DNA of 59,716 bases from JAGOGN01 sp036652735 (lineage in GTDB: Bacteria > Bacillota > Clostridia > Lachnospirales > Lachnospiraceae): positions 1-59,716 of the forward strand of contig JAVVVI010000009.1 in the NCBI GenBank assembly GCA_036652735.1, in the 5' to 3' direction. Below the pieces are notes generated by a model. It ran no database searches, was not told where the DNA came from, and saw only the letters and a list, made by a program, of their open reading frames with translations. Position 1 is the first letter of the stretch. The number at the start of each line of letters is the position of its first letter. Below, piece by piece: positions 16,877-26,272 of this stretch. The translations under genes were made by a program, and so were the position numbers.

Positions 16877-16971
16877 AAAAGGGAAATTAAAAAAACAAAA
16901 GATAAAATTATTTATGCATTTTCTCCTTGTTTGTGTTAAAATAGTACTAATTATAGTTTGAGGAGGATATC

Positions 16972-17811
16972 ATGAATTCCAATTTTGAGAAATTAGAAAA
17001 ATGTTATGAAAGTGTACGAGAGAAAATCAGTTTTATGCCGGAGGTGGCACTTGTACTTGGAAGTGGGCTTGGAAATTATGGAACTGCAATTCAAATAGAA
17101 GCGGAACTTGATTATCATGAAATTCAAGATTTCCCGGTGTCTACGGTAGAGGGACATGTAGGAAAATTTTTATTTGGATATGTATCGGGAGTTCCGGTTG
17201 TATGTATGCAGGGAAGAGTACATTACTATGAAGGGTATGATATGAGTGATGTAGTTCTTCCCATTCGGCTGATGCATAAAATGGGTGCCAAAGTTTTGTT
17301 TTTAACCAATGCAGCAGGAGGAATTAATCTATCCTATGCACCGGGGGATTTTATGATGATTACAGATCATATTTCTACATTTATTCCCAATCCTTTAATT
17401 GGAGAAAACAGTTCCCAGCTGGGAGAGCGTTTTCCGGATATGAGTCATGTATATGATGAAGACTTACAGAACATTATTCGTAATAGCTCAAAGAAACAAA
17501 AATTCTTCTTAAAAGAGGGCGTGTATGCTCAGCTTACGGGTCCGAGTTTTGAGACACCCCAGGAAATACGGATGTTGCGTACATTGGGAGCAGATGCAGT
17601 GGGAATGAGTACTGTCTGTGAAGCAATTGCAGGTAATCACTGTGGGATGAAGATTTGTGGAATTTCATTTATATCCAATTATGCAGCAGGAATTACCAGG
17701 GAATCTTTATCTGATTTAGATGTACAAAAAGCAGCCCATAAGGTAGCAGATGAGATGCAGAATCTGGTAACAGATGTGATAAAAGAAATTCACCGCTTGT
17801 TAAAGGAGTAA
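16972..17811 (+). CDS. Purine nucleoside phosphorylase
   Basis: A 279-residue PNP of the trimeric (PNP-II, PunA/DeoD2-like) family, which splits inosine and guanosine with phosphate to the base and ribose-1-phosphate. Seen: LGSGLGNYG phosphate loop (from residue 26), VEGHVGKFLFG, MQGRVHYYEGY, LTNAAGGIN and the substrate-binding GADAVGMSTV followed by SNYAAGI. Starts at ATG 16972 after GAGGAGG. It lies five bases before an amidohydrolase gene, which makes a purine-salvage operon. Confidence 0.94.
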   Translation: MNSNFEKLEKCYESVREKISFMPEVALVLGSGLGNYGTAIQIEAELDYHEIQDFPVSTVEGHVGKFLFGYVSGVPVVCMQGRVHYYEGYDMSDVVLPIRLMHKMGAKVLFLTNAAGGINLSYAPGDFMMITDHISTFIPNPLIGENSSQLGERFPDMSHVYDEDLQNIIRNSSKKQKFFLKEGVYAQLTGPSFETPQEIRMLRTLGADAVGMSTVCEAIAGNHCGMKICGISFISNYAAGITRESLSDLDVQKAAHKVADEMQNLVTDVIKEIHRLLKE

Positions 17812-17816
17812 TAAGA

Positions 17817-19115
17817 ATGAACATAAGATTTTTTAATGCAAAAGTGCTTTTATCAAATAAGGAAAATGGATTTGAACTTCTGGAAAATCAACAGTTATGG
17901 GTGAAAGGGAATCGGATTTGTTATATTGGTGATGATGCTTCGCTGACAAAGGCAAATGCAGGTGAACCAATTCTATGGGATGAGGAAATTGATGCGGCCG
18001 GCAATCTATTAATGCCGGGATTTAAAAATGCACATACCCATACGGCAATGACATTTTTAAGAAGCTATGCAGATGATCTGCCATTGGAAGAATGGCTTCA
18101 TCAGCAGATTTTTCCAAAGGAAGCGCAATTAACCCCGGATGATATTTACCTTTTAACAAAGCTTGGAATTATGGAATATCTTACCAGCGGAATTACTTGT
18201 AATTTTGATATGTACTTAAATGTGGAAAAAATAGCAGACGCAGCACAGGATATTGGTTTTAGAACGGTTCAGGTAAGTGGATTAAATGATTATGGCGGTA
18301 CGGTTCAGGAGATGGAAGAACAGTATCTAAAGTTCAATCATTATGGCGAATTAAATAGTTTTGTATTAGGTATTCATGCCGAATACACCACCTCCATGAA
18401 GCGTATGGAGGAAGTAGCGACACTGGCACATAAGTATCAGGCACCGGTATATCTCCATAATTCAGAGACCAGACAGGAAGTGGAAGGGTGTCTGGAACGC
18501 TATCATATGACACCAACACAGGTCATGGACAAGATTGGGATGTATGATTTTGGAGGTGGAGGATACCATTGTGTATGGATGGATGAGAAAGATCTACAGA
18601 TTTTTAAGGACCGGAACCTATCAGTGGTAACAAATCCCGCATCTAATTTAAAGTTAGCCAGTGGAATCGCGCCAATTACTCAATTTTTAAACAAGGGAAT
18701 TAATGTTGCCATTGGAACAGATGGTGCGGCCAGCAACAATTGTCTGGATATGTTTCGGGAAATGTTTTTAACAACTGCACTTGCAAAAGTGAAAGATGAG
18801 GATGCATCCAGTGTACCTGCGGAAAATGTCCTGTATATGGCAACTACCGGCGGAGCAAAAGCAATGGGACTTACAGACTGTGACTGTTTGGCACCAGGAA
18901 AGCTTGCGGATCTGATTATGATTGATTTAAAGCAGCCAAACATGCAACCGGAGAACCATATTGTTAAGAATTTAGTGTATAGTGGAAGTAAGCAGAATGT
19001 AAAAATGACCATGGTAAATGGGAAAATTCTATATAGGGACGGAGTGTTCTCTATTGGCGAAGATCCTGAATTTATTTATAAAAAGGCAAACGAAATTATA
19101 AGAAAAATGAAATAA
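17817..19115 (+). CDS. mtaD: Amidohydrolase, 5'-methylthioadenosine / S-adenosylhomocysteine deaminase type
   Basis: A 432-residue metal-dependent deaminase of the TrzN/MtaD amidohydrolase group. Seen: metal ligands in NAHTHTAM (about residue 70), LGIHAEYTTS, LHNSETRQEVEGC, and the catalytic aspartate in AIGTDGAASNN. Family members deaminate SAH, MTA or adenosine. The adjacent phosphorylase would cleave inosine-type products, which supports adenosine/SAH salvage. The ATG follows GGAGTAATAAG. The exact substrate cannot be read from sequence. Confidence 0.9.
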   Translation: MNIRFFNAKVLLSNKENGFELLENQQLWVKGNRICYIGDDASLTKANAGEPILWDEEIDAAGNLLMPGFKNAHTHTAMTFLRSYADDLPLEEWLHQQIFPKEAQLTPDDIYLLTKLGIMEYLTSGITCNFDMYLNVEKIADAAQDIGFRTVQVSGLNDYGGTVQEMEEQYLKFNHYGELNSFVLGIHAEYTTSMKRMEEVATLAHKYQAPVYLHNSETRQEVEGCLERYHMTPTQVMDKIGMYDFGGGGYHCVWMDEKDLQIFKDRNLSVVTNPASNLKLASGIAPITQFLNKGINVAIGTDGAASNNCLDMFREMFLTTALAKVKDEDASSVPAENVLYMATTGGAKAMGLTDCDCLAPGKLADLIMIDLKQPNMQPENHIVKNLVYSGSKQNVKMTMVNGKILYRDGVFSIGEDPEFIYKKANEIIRKMK

Positions 19116-19128
19116 GGAGGACAAAGAA

Positions 19129-19275
19129 ATGTTGTTTTTAAATAGTTTTATGTCATATTTATTGGTTGTGATTATTTTTGGAATCATTGCTGTTGGTGGA
19201 GTATTGGTTGGAAAGTTTTTGCGTAAGAGGAAAGATGAAAAAACAGAACTCTTACAGAAGGATAAAACAGAATAG
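19129..19275 (+). CDS. Small single-pass membrane protein (48 residues)
   Basis: A short open frame with a strong AAGGAGGACAA ribosome site, 13 nt after mtaD and 23 nt before alaS, on the same strand. It begins MLFLNSFMSY, continues with one hydrophobic helix (about residues 9-30), then a basic stop-transfer LRKRKDEK and a short acidic/basic tail. The layout (helix then KRK) predicts an N-out, C-in membrane microprotein. No family is recognised. Position, RBS and composition argue that it is translated. Confidence 0.7.
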   Translation: MLFLNSFMSYLLVVIIFGIIAVGGVLVGKFLRKRKDEKTELLQKDKTE

Positions 19276-19298
19276 AATTTGATTTTGGAGGAATTGTT

Positions 19299-21962
19299 GT
19301 GAGCGAGAAATATAGTGTGAATCAATTACGAAGGATGTTTTTAGAATTTTTTGAAGGCAAAGCTCATATTAGAATGAAGAGTTTTTCTTTAATACCGCAA
19401 AATGATAAAAGTTTGCTTTTAATAAATGCAGGCATGGCACCATTAAAACCATATTTTACAGGGCAGGAAGTACCACCTGCAAAGCGGGTTTGTACCTGCC
19501 AGAAATGCGTACGTACCGGTGATATAGAAAATGTTGGAAAGACGGCACGTCACCTGACCTTTTTTGAAATGCTGGGGAACTTTTCTTTTGGTGATTACTT
19601 TAAGGAAGAAGCAATTGCTTGGTCCTGGGAATTTTTAACGAAAGTGATTGGACTTCAGGAGGACAGACTGTATCCCTCTATTTTTAATGAAGATGAAGAA
19701 GCATTTGAAATTTGGAATCAACAAATTGGAATTCCAAAAGAAAAGATTTTTAGATTCTATAGAGATGAAAATGGGAAATGTGATAATTTTTGGGAACATG
19801 GTGCCGGTCCCTGTGGACCTTGCTCTGAAATTTATTATGACAGAGGTGAAAAATATGGCTGTGGCAGTCCGGACTGTACCGTTGGCTGTGAATGCGATCG
19901 TTACATGGAAGTGTGGAATAATGTATTCACACAATTTGAGGGAGATGGCAAAGGTCATTATGAGAAACTGAATCAAAAAAATATCGATACCGGTATGGGA
20001 CTGGAGCGTCTGGCAATTGTTGTTCAAGAAGCAGATACTATATTTGATATTGATACCATGAGGGCAATTCGTGATGCAGTATGCGATGCAGCAAAGGTCA
20101 CTTATGGAAAAAGTGAAAAGGAAGATACGTCCATTCGCTTGATTACGGACCATATCCGTTCCTCTACATTTTTAATTTCAGATGGGGTAATGCCTTCAAA
20201 CGAGGGACGAGGTTATGTTCTAAGACGTCTGATTCGGCGGGCAGCAAGACATGGCAGACTGTTAAATATTGAAGGTGCATTTTTGTGGAAGTTATGTCAA
20301 ACGGTAATAGAAGAATGCAAAGATGGCTATCCGGAATTAGAAGAAAAAAGAGATTTTATAGTTAAAGTGTTTTCCCAGGAAGAGGAAAAGTTTGATAAAA
20401 CAATTGATCAGGGACTTAGTATTTTAAATCAGATTTATCAGGAAATGTCAGAGACGGGGGTTCAGATTCTCTCCGGTGAGACGGCATTTAAGCTATATGA
20501 TACGTACGGATTTCCATTGGATCTTACCATAGAGATAATGGAAGAAAAGGGATGCAGCATAGATACCAAAGGGTTTGAAGAAGCAATGCTGAAACAGCGC
20601 AAACAGGCAAAGGCAGCTAGAAAAGTAACGAACTATATGGGAGCGGATGTTACCCTGTATGAGGGAATTGATGTATCGATACAGTCTGTTTTTACGGGAT
20701 ATGAAAAGATCAAAGATATGGGAATGGTACTTGCACTTACGGACGAAGAAGAACGGTCCGGAGCATTGGTTGCAGGACAGCAGGGAACAATTATTACAGA
20801 CCGGACACCATTTTATGCCACCAGTGGCGGACAAGCCGCGGATATTGGCAGTATTTGCGGTCCGGAAGGTGAATTTACAGTAAAAGATACTGTGAAACTG
20901 AACGGTAATAAAATTGGTCATCTTGGTGTAATGAAGACCGGTATGATAAAAGAAGGAGATTCCGTAACCTTACTTGTGGACGTGCATAATCGTAGGCTCA
21001 CAGAAAAAAATCACAGTGCAACCCATTTATTGCAAAAAGCATTGCGTATGGTTCTGGGTTCACATGTGGAACAGGCAGGCTCAGATGTGAATGCACAGCG
21101 GCTGCGTTTTGACTTTTCACATTTTGCTCCTTTGAGTAAGGAGGAATTGCGTAAAGTAGAAGAGCTGGTAAATGAACAGATTCAAGAAGCATTAAGCGTC
21201 TGCACAGAGGTTATGAGCATTGAAGATGCAAAAAAGACCGGAGCGATGGCTTTGTTTGGAGAAAAATATGGGGAGCAGGTAAGAGTTGTCCGTATGGGAG
21301 ATTTTTCAACTGAATTATGCGGTGGAACTCATGTTGCCAATACAGCAGGCATTACCGCATTTAAGATTTTATCTGAGACTGGAGTTGCAGCAGGAGTAAG
21401 ACGAATTGAAGCCCTTACTTCAGAAGCAGTTTTAAAACATTATGAGAAAATCGAAGACTTATTAGAAGGGGTATCCGGCGTCATGAAGTGCAACGCCTGG
21501 AGCCTGTTGGAACGGGTAGAACTTCTTCAACAGGAGTTAAAGAGTACCCAAAGTGAATTAGAGTCATTAAAAAGCAAGGAAGCAAGAGAAGCACTTGGGG
21601 ACAGTATGGATGAAGTTGTTGAGATTAATGGCGTAAAGCTTTTGGCGGTATCGGTACCGAATGTTGATATGAATGGATTACGGGATTTGTGTGATCAACT
21701 AAAAGACAAACTTGGCCAAGGAGTGATTGTTCTGGCATCTTCGTTGGAAGAAAAGGTAAATCTGGTGGTAATGGCAACGGAAGAAGCTATAAAATGTGGC
21801 GCACATGCAGGTAATTTGATCAAAGGAATCGCCGGAAAAGTTGGCGGAGGCGGAGGCGGAAGACCAAATATGGCTCAGGCCGGTGGAAAAAATCCGCAGG
21901 GAATTCAAGATGCATTAAAGGAAGCCTCCATTGTATTGACACAACAAGTATTAAAAAAGTAA
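19299..21962 (+). CDS. alaS: Alanine-tRNA ligase
   Basis: An 887-residue class II synthetase that charges tRNA-Ala. The N-terminal catalytic domain starts MSEKYSVNQLRRMFLEFF, with motif 2 around KRVCTCQKCVRTGDIENVG and FFEMLGNFSFGDYFK. The editing domain has the zinc ligands HSATH (about residue 570) and CGGTH (about 670). The C-terminal oligomerisation and DHHA1 region ends with GKVGGGGGGRPNMAQAGG. The start is GTG 19299 behind GGAGG. Length is as expected. No T-box is visible upstream, and the gene may be co-transcribed from the mtaD side. Confidence 0.97.
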   Translation: MSEKYSVNQLRRMFLEFFEGKAHIRMKSFSLIPQNDKSLLLINAGMAPLKPYFTGQEVPPAKRVCTCQKCVRTGDIENVGKTARHLTFFEMLGNFSFGDYFKEEAIAWSWEFLTKVIGLQEDRLYPSIFNEDEEAFEIWNQQIGIPKEKIFRFYRDENGKCDNFWEHGAGPCGPCSEIYYDRGEKYGCGSPDCTVGCECDRYMEVWNNVFTQFEGDGKGHYEKLNQKNIDTGMGLERLAIVVQEADTIFDIDTMRAIRDAVCDAAKVTYGKSEKEDTSIRLITDHIRSSTFLISDGVMPSNEGRGYVLRRLIRRAARHGRLLNIEGAFLWKLCQTVIEECKDGYPELEEKRDFIVKVFSQEEEKFDKTIDQGLSILNQIYQEMSETGVQILSGETAFKLYDTYGFPLDLTIEIMEEKGCSIDTKGFEEAMLKQRKQAKAARKVTNYMGADVTLYEGIDVSIQSVFTGYEKIKDMGMVLALTDEEERSGALVAGQQGTIITDRTPFYATSGGQAADIGSICGPEGEFTVKDTVKLNGNKIGHLGVMKTGMIKEGDSVTLLVDVHNRRLTEKNHSATHLLQKALRMVLGSHVEQAGSDVNAQRLRFDFSHFAPLSKEELRKVEELVNEQIQEALSVCTEVMSIEDAKKTGAMALFGEKYGEQVRVVRMGDFSTELCGGTHVANTAGITAFKILSETGVAAGVRRIEALTSEAVLKHYEKIEDLLEGVSGVMKCNAWSLLERVELLQQELKSTQSELESLKSKEAREALGDSMDEVVEINGVKLLAVSVPNVDMNGLRDLCDQLKDKLGQGVIVLASSLEEKVNLVVMATEEAIKCGAHAGNLIKGIAGKVGGGGGGRPNMAQAGGKNPQGIQDALKEASIVLTQQVLKK

Positions 21963-22041
21963 TTGGAATGTTCCTAATAGGAATAAAATAAGGATACCAC
22001 AAAAAAAGTAACACAAAAAATAAAAAAACTCATAAAAAAGG

Positions 22042-22069
22042 TTGACGAATGAGAAAAATGTGGTACAAT
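22042..22069 (+). promoter_or_regulatory. Sigma-A promoter of rpsU
   Basis: TTGACG (22042-22047), a 16-bp spacer and TACAAT (22064-22069). The leader of about 75 nt contains CAGTTG (22100-22105) and CAACTG (22121-22126), which can form a hairpin just before the GGAGGGAGG ribosome site. Confidence 0.65.
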
Positions 22070-22148
22070 AGTTCATAGTGCAATAAATAAATACCCAAAC
22101 AGTTGAATACGCACAATACGCAACTGGAGGGAGGTTAGGTGTGAGACT

Positions 22149-22325
22149 ATGTCAAATGTAATCGTAAAAGAGAATGAGACTTTAGATAGCGCTTTACGTA
22201 GATTTAAGAGAAACTGCGCAAAAGCAGGTATCCAGCAGGAAATCCGTAAAAGAGAACATTACGAGAAACCAAGCGTAAAACGTAAAAAGAAATCTGAAGC
22301 AGCAAGAAAACGTAAATACAATTAA
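22149..22325 (+). CDS. rpsU: 30S ribosomal protein S21
   Basis: 58 residues beginning MSNVIVKENETLDSALRRFK and ending in the lysine/arginine-rich tail KKSEAARKRKYN, the normal length and shape of bS21. GGAGGGAGGTTAG lies upstream. It is transcribed from its own promoter and followed by a terminator. Confidence 0.97.
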   Translation: MSNVIVKENETLDSALRRFKRNCAKAGIQQEIRKREHYEKPSVKRKKKSEAARKRKYN

Positions 22326-22373
22326 AAACGATGGAAAGCTATTTAAGTAGCTTTCTGCTGTAAAGAGTTAAAA

Positions 22374-22410
22374 ATGAGACTGTCACAATGGTGGCAGTCT
22401 TATTTTATTG
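22374..22410 (+). terminator. Terminator after rpsU
   Basis: AGACTGTCA pairs with GGCAGTCT (ending at 22400), followed by TATTTTATT. A second inverted repeat GAAAGCTA/TAGCTTTC sits just before it without a T tract. Confidence 0.65.
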
Positions 22411-22462
22411 CGCAGAAGGAGATGTATCCCATATATAAAAAATTCTCGGTAAGGATGTTTTC

Positions 22463-22492
22463 ATGAATATAATGGAAACCGTTACATATATT
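22463..22492 (+). promoter_or_regulatory. Predicted sigma-E promoter of the spoIIIA operon
   Basis: TGAATAT (22464-22470), 14 bp, then CATATATT (22485-22492), matching the sigma-E pattern (ATATT-like -35, CATACAAT-like -10). It lies 32 bp before spoIIIAA, which is known to be a mother-cell sigma-E gene in Bacillus. Confidence 0.65.
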
Positions 22493-22523
22493 TAGTTAAA
22501 GATTCGGACGAGTTGGAGGGAAA

Positions 22524-23498
22524 ATGGGAAAACGGGAAGAATTGCTGTGTTTACTGGGTGGAACATTACGTAGAGCATTTGAGAGTGCCGGAATAAATTA
22601 TGAGACATTAGAAGAAATCTACATAAAAACGGGACAACCGGTGTTGTTACAAATGAATGGAAGAGAATGGTACTTGGAGAAAAATGGGACCTTGGGTATT
22701 GCCAGTGAGATGGAAAAGAAAATCGGGTTGGAAGCGGTGCTGCGTCCGATTCCAACAGATCTCACCACGATTGTAGAATATGCATGTAACTATTCGATTT
22801 ATGCACATACACAGGAGATTCGTCAAGGATTCCTAACCGTAAAGGGCGGACATCGCATAGGGGTCGCAGGGGAAGTGATTTTACAGGATGGAAAGATTAT
22901 GGGAATGAGAACAATTAGTTTTCTAACTATTCGAGTTGCACATGCGGTCATTGGATGTGGTGACAGAGTCCTTCCCTACTTGGTTCATCAGGGAAAGGTA
23001 TACAACACGTTAATTCTTTCCCCACCCGGTTTTGGAAAAACAACCCTTCTTCGAGACTGCATTCGACAGATATCCGATGGGAGCAGCTATTGTGACGGGA
23101 AAAAGGTAGCAGTGGTGGATGAACGGTCTGAAATAGCTGCCTGCTTTCAAGGAGTTCCACAACATTCGGTAGGACTGCGCACAATTGTTCTGGATGGTTG
23201 TCCAAAAGACCGGGGATTAATGATGCTCATTCGATCCATGTCACCCCAGGTGATTGCGGCAGATGAAATTGGAAGTGAGGAAGAGATGAACGCCATTCGG
23301 TATGCAATGAACTGTGGATGTAAACTTCTTTGTACCATGCACGCAGGCTGCATGGAGGAAGTGATTCAAAAACCTGCAATTAAGGAATTAGTGGAAGAAC
23401 AGACCTTTGCGCGGTTTGTATTTTTAAGGCGCCAGGGGAGGCAGCATTTTTATGAAATTTACAATGAAAAAATGATACGGTGTGAAAAAAATGATTAA
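22524..23498 (+). CDS. spoIIIAA: Stage III sporulation protein AA (secretion-type ATPase)
   Basis: A 324-residue cytosolic ATPase of the mother cell, related to type II/IV secretion ATPases, predicted to power the SpoIIIA-SpoIIQ channel that feeds the forespore. Seen: Walker A SPPGFGKTTLLRD near residue 168, Walker B region KVAVVDERSEI and the late AADEIGSEEEMNAI. Starts at ATG 22524 behind GGAGG. First of eight collinear spoIIIA genes. It overlaps spoIIIAB by 17 nt. Confidence 0.96.
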   Translation: MGKREELLCLLGGTLRRAFESAGINYETLEEIYIKTGQPVLLQMNGREWYLEKNGTLGIASEMEKKIGLEAVLRPIPTDLTTIVEYACNYSIYAHTQEIRQGFLTVKGGHRIGVAGEVILQDGKIMGMRTISFLTIRVAHAVIGCGDRVLPYLVHQGKVYNTLILSPPGFGKTTLLRDCIRQISDGSSYCDGKKVAVVDERSEIAACFQGVPQHSVGLRTIVLDGCPKDRGLMMLIRSMSPQVIAADEIGSEEEMNAIRYAMNCGCKLLCTMHAGCMEEVIQKPAIKELVEEQTFARFVFLRRQGRQHFYEIYNEKMIRCEKND

Positions 23499-24009
23499 AC
23501 TTATAGGATGTAGTTTGGTTTTCTCAGCAGCGTTGGGAATCGGTATGAGATGGGTGGCAGAACTTAAAAATCGATTAGTTCAAATGGGATATTTGGAAAA
23601 GGCACTTACCTTTTTACTAAGTGAAATCTCATATGAAAATAGTTCGGTACCGGAAAGCTTGATTAAAATTGGTACGCGCTTCCCGAATTCTTTTGGGGAA
23701 CAGTTAATTGAAATGGGTGAAGAACTGTTAGAAAAAAATGGAGGCAGGTTGGAAGAAATATGGATCCATTATATGGATAAAATTTCCAAACAACTAAAAT
23801 TAAAAGGATATGAGGCAGAGGAAATTCTTCAACTAGGAACAGTTCTGGGTTCAGCAGATAAAAAGTTACAGACAGATGCGATTCAGGGAGGGCTTCAGAT
23901 GCTCAGGGAAGCACTAAAAGACGAGAATAGTAAACTGGACGGCAAGCAAAAAGTTTCCATCACTCTCAGCATTGCAGGTGGGTTTATGACTATAATTTTA
24001 CTAATCTAA
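23482..24009 (+). CDS. spoIIIAB: Stage III sporulation protein AB
   Basis: A 175-residue membrane-anchored protein with an N-terminal hydrophobic segment, a helical middle (FLLSEISYENSSVPESL is typical) and a C-terminal hydrophobic helix, GGFMTIILLI. It resembles type II secretion GspF-like parts of the SpoIIIA complex. The GTG start at 23482 overlaps the end of spoIIIAA. An ATG at 23491 is an alternative. Confidence 0.93.
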   Translation: MKKMIKLIGCSLVFSAALGIGMRWVAELKNRLVQMGYLEKALTFLLSEISYENSSVPESLIKIGTRFPNSFGEQLIEMGEELLEKNGGRLEEIWIHYMDKISKQLKLKGYEAEEILQLGTVLGSADKKLQTDAIQGGLQMLREALKDENSKLDGKQKVSITLSIAGGFMTIILLI

Positions 24010-24020
24010 CGAGGTGAAAA

Positions 24021-24215
24021 ATGAGCGTAAGTATTTTGTTTAAAATTGCTGCGGTTGGAATTTTGGTTACAATATTAAACCAGATTCTAAAACATAGCGG
24101 AAGAGAAGAACAAGCTTTTTTAATTAGTCTTTCCGGACTGCTATTAGTACTGTTTTGGATTGTCCCTTATATCTATGAACTATTTGAAACTATTCGGCGC
24201 TTGTTTGCACTATAG
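24021..24215 (+). CDS. spoIIIAC: Stage III sporulation protein AC
   Basis: A 64-residue protein with two transmembrane helices (ILFKIAAVGILVTILNQIL and a second after GREEQAF), the normal length for SpoIIIAC. A GAGGTG site precedes the ATG. It is a membrane part of the mother-cell half of the feeding channel. Confidence 0.93.
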   Translation: MSVSILFKIAAVGILVTILNQILKHSGREEQAFLISLSGLLLVLFWIVPYIYELFETIRRLFAL

Positions 24216-24224
24216 GAGGAAATC

Positions 24225-24611
24225 GTGAGTATCATAAAAGTCTGTCTCTTTGGCATTACAGGGTTGCTGTTAGCACTTATATGCAAGCACCAGAAGGAAG
24301 AATACAGTTTGTTCATTAGTATGGCTGTTTGCCTGATTTTGATAGCAATCTCAGTGAATCGTTTATCCGGTTTATTAGAACTCATTCATCAGGTAACAGA
24401 GAATATCCATATGGATACCTCTTATCTTAAACTATTATTAAAAATGACAGGAATTACATATGCAGTGGAATTCTCTGTAGATTTATGTAAAGATGCCGGA
24501 TATCAGGGAATTGCAAAGCAGCTTCAAATATTTGGAAGACTTTCAATTCTTGCTTTAGGAGTTCCAATCCTGACTGCATTTATTAAAATGATTAGCGAAT
24601 TTTTATCCTAG
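24225..24611 (+). CDS. spoIIIAD: Stage III sporulation protein AD
   Basis: A 128-residue multi-pass membrane protein, similar in type to SpoIIIAC with repeated hydrophobic helices. KHQKEEYSLFISMAVCLIL and LLKMTGITYAVEFSVDLCKDAGY are recognisable. It begins with GTG 24225 behind AGGAGG, nine bases after spoIIIAC. Confidence 0.92.
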   Translation: MSIIKVCLFGITGLLLALICKHQKEEYSLFISMAVCLILIAISVNRLSGLLELIHQVTENIHMDTSYLKLLLKMTGITYAVEFSVDLCKDAGYQGIAKQLQIFGRLSILALGVPILTAFIKMISEFLS

Positions 24612-24623
24612 GAGGAAAAACAC

Positions 24624-25763
24624 ATGAAAAGAACAGGAATAGGAATAGGAAGAAAAAGTTATGTGTTTATTCTGATCATTGTAATTTTCATGATTCCCAT
24701 AAAGGGAAATGCAAAAGGAACCCCGTACAGCCCAACCATGGACTTTAGCGAAATAGACGCATTTATGAAAGAACAGACATTGTTACCACAGGTAACCTTT
24801 AAGGGATTGGTGGAAGGAGTTCTGTCAGGAGACTTTAATGATACGAAAGAGATTCTCGCTTATGGAGAAGCACTTGTAAAAAAGAACGTTCTGGCACAAA
24901 AGGGAACCGTACTTCAAATAGGAATGCTGTTATTGACCTTTGCGGTAATCAACCAGTTCATTGGAGTGTTTGAAAAAAAAGAATTGGCTTCATATGGATA
25001 CTATGTGTTTTACCTTGCCATTGCCTCCTTGCTCTTAAAATCATATTTAATTGTACATCAGGTGTTAGCAGGGGCATTGGAGACTATCATTGAATTTATG
25101 CATGGACTATTACCTGTGTTTTGTGTCAGCCTTTTGTTTGGCACCGGTCATGCAACTGCAACGGGATTTTATCTTGTTGTTCTTTTCGTTATTTACTTGG
25201 TTGAATGGGTGTTTTTATATATTGGAGTTCCGGCATTACATGTATTTTTGGCGTTTCAGATGGCAAATTATGCAATAGGGGATGGGATGTTTCAAAAAAT
25301 GCTGCGCCTGTTTCAAGATTTTTTCCGTTGGGGAATTAAATCAGCCATGGCACTGGTAGTAGGTTTAAATATGGTGCAGGGATTAATTACACCGGCAGTA
25401 GATCAACTAAAACATAGCAGTATTGTTAGAGTAGGAACAATGATTCCGGGAATTGGAAATGCCTTTGGTTCAGTGGCAGAAATGGTTATTGGATCCGGAG
25501 TGATATTGAAAAATGCAGTTGGAGTGGCAGGAATGGCAGCACTGATCCTATTAGCAGCGGGACCTTTGATTCAATTAATCATTACAACAATTAGCCTGCG
25601 ACTGGTTGCGGCACTGGGAGAACCCTTTGGGGACAAACAGCTGACAGGATTTATACATGGGGTAGGGGAGACCGTAGGGCTGATGACAAAGATGATGCTG
25701 GGAGCGGTTGCAATGTTTTTCGTTACACTTGCAATTTTAACGGCAGCTTCCGGGAGGTTTTAA
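24624..25763 (+). CDS. spoIIIAE: Stage III sporulation protein AE
   Basis: A 379-residue polytopic membrane protein with a signal-like N-terminus and about seven or eight hydrophobic helices. FGTGHATATGFY, GLNMVQGLITPAVDQLKHS and the C-terminal GEPFGDKQLTGFIHGVGETVG are family motifs. A strong AGGAGG precedes ATG 24624. It is thought to form the transmembrane channel part of the SpoIIIA complex. Confidence 0.94.
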   Translation: MKRTGIGIGRKSYVFILIIVIFMIPIKGNAKGTPYSPTMDFSEIDAFMKEQTLLPQVTFKGLVEGVLSGDFNDTKEILAYGEALVKKNVLAQKGTVLQIGMLLLTFAVINQFIGVFEKKELASYGYYVFYLAIASLLLKSYLIVHQVLAGALETIIEFMHGLLPVFCVSLLFGTGHATATGFYLVVLFVIYLVEWVFLYIGVPALHVFLAFQMANYAIGDGMFQKMLRLFQDFFRWGIKSAMALVVGLNMVQGLITPAVDQLKHSSIVRVGTMIPGIGNAFGSVAEMVIGSGVILKNAVGVAGMAALILLAAGPLIQLIITTISLRLVAALGEPFGDKQLTGFIHGVGETVGLMTKMMLGAVAMFFVTLAILTAASGRF

Positions 25764-25765
25764 AA

Positions 25766-26272
25766 ATGAGCGGAGTGTTGGTGTGGGTTAAAAATTTTCT
25801 TATTTATTCTATATTTGTGAGTATTTTAATTCAATTAACAGCAGATGAAAGTTATCAAAAATATATTCGCAAGGCAGCCGGCATAATAGTGCTATTGTTA
25901 TTTATACAGCCAATCATAACAATTACGGGCAATGGAGAACAACTTCATACTTTAATTGATACACAGCAGTTGTGGGCGCAGTATCGGAATGAAAAAGCAG
26001 ATATGGAAACGGTATTGAAAGATGAAAGCAGTCACTATAAGGCGAACATGGAAGCATCGTTTGAGGAAAATATGATTGCCCTGTTAGAGGAAAATAGTAT
26101 GGAGGTGGAAGAATTGACGGTAATTTTTAATGAGAAATATGAAATTAACCGTATTCAGATACAGATGAATGGAGATGGAAGAGATGCAGCTCTTTTAGAA
26201 AAAGCAGTTGGAAGATGCATCAAAGAAAACTATGGGATAGAAGGTGAATGCATTGAGGTTCATATATGGTAA
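25766..26272 (+). CDS. spoIIIAF: Stage III sporulation protein AF
   Basis: 168 residues with two N-terminal transmembrane helices and a soluble ring-building-motif-like domain from about residue 85. Starts two bases after spoIIIAE at GGAGGTTTTAAA-ATG. The ORF ends with HIW and overlaps the start of spoIIIAG. Confidence 0.91.
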   Translation: MSGVLVWVKNFLIYSIFVSILIQLTADESYQKYIRKAAGIIVLLLFIQPIITITGNGEQLHTLIDTQQLWAQYRNEKADMETVLKDESSHYKANMEASFEENMIALLEENSMEVEELTVIFNEKYEINRIQIQMNGDGRDAALLEKAVGRCIKENYGIEGECIEVHIW

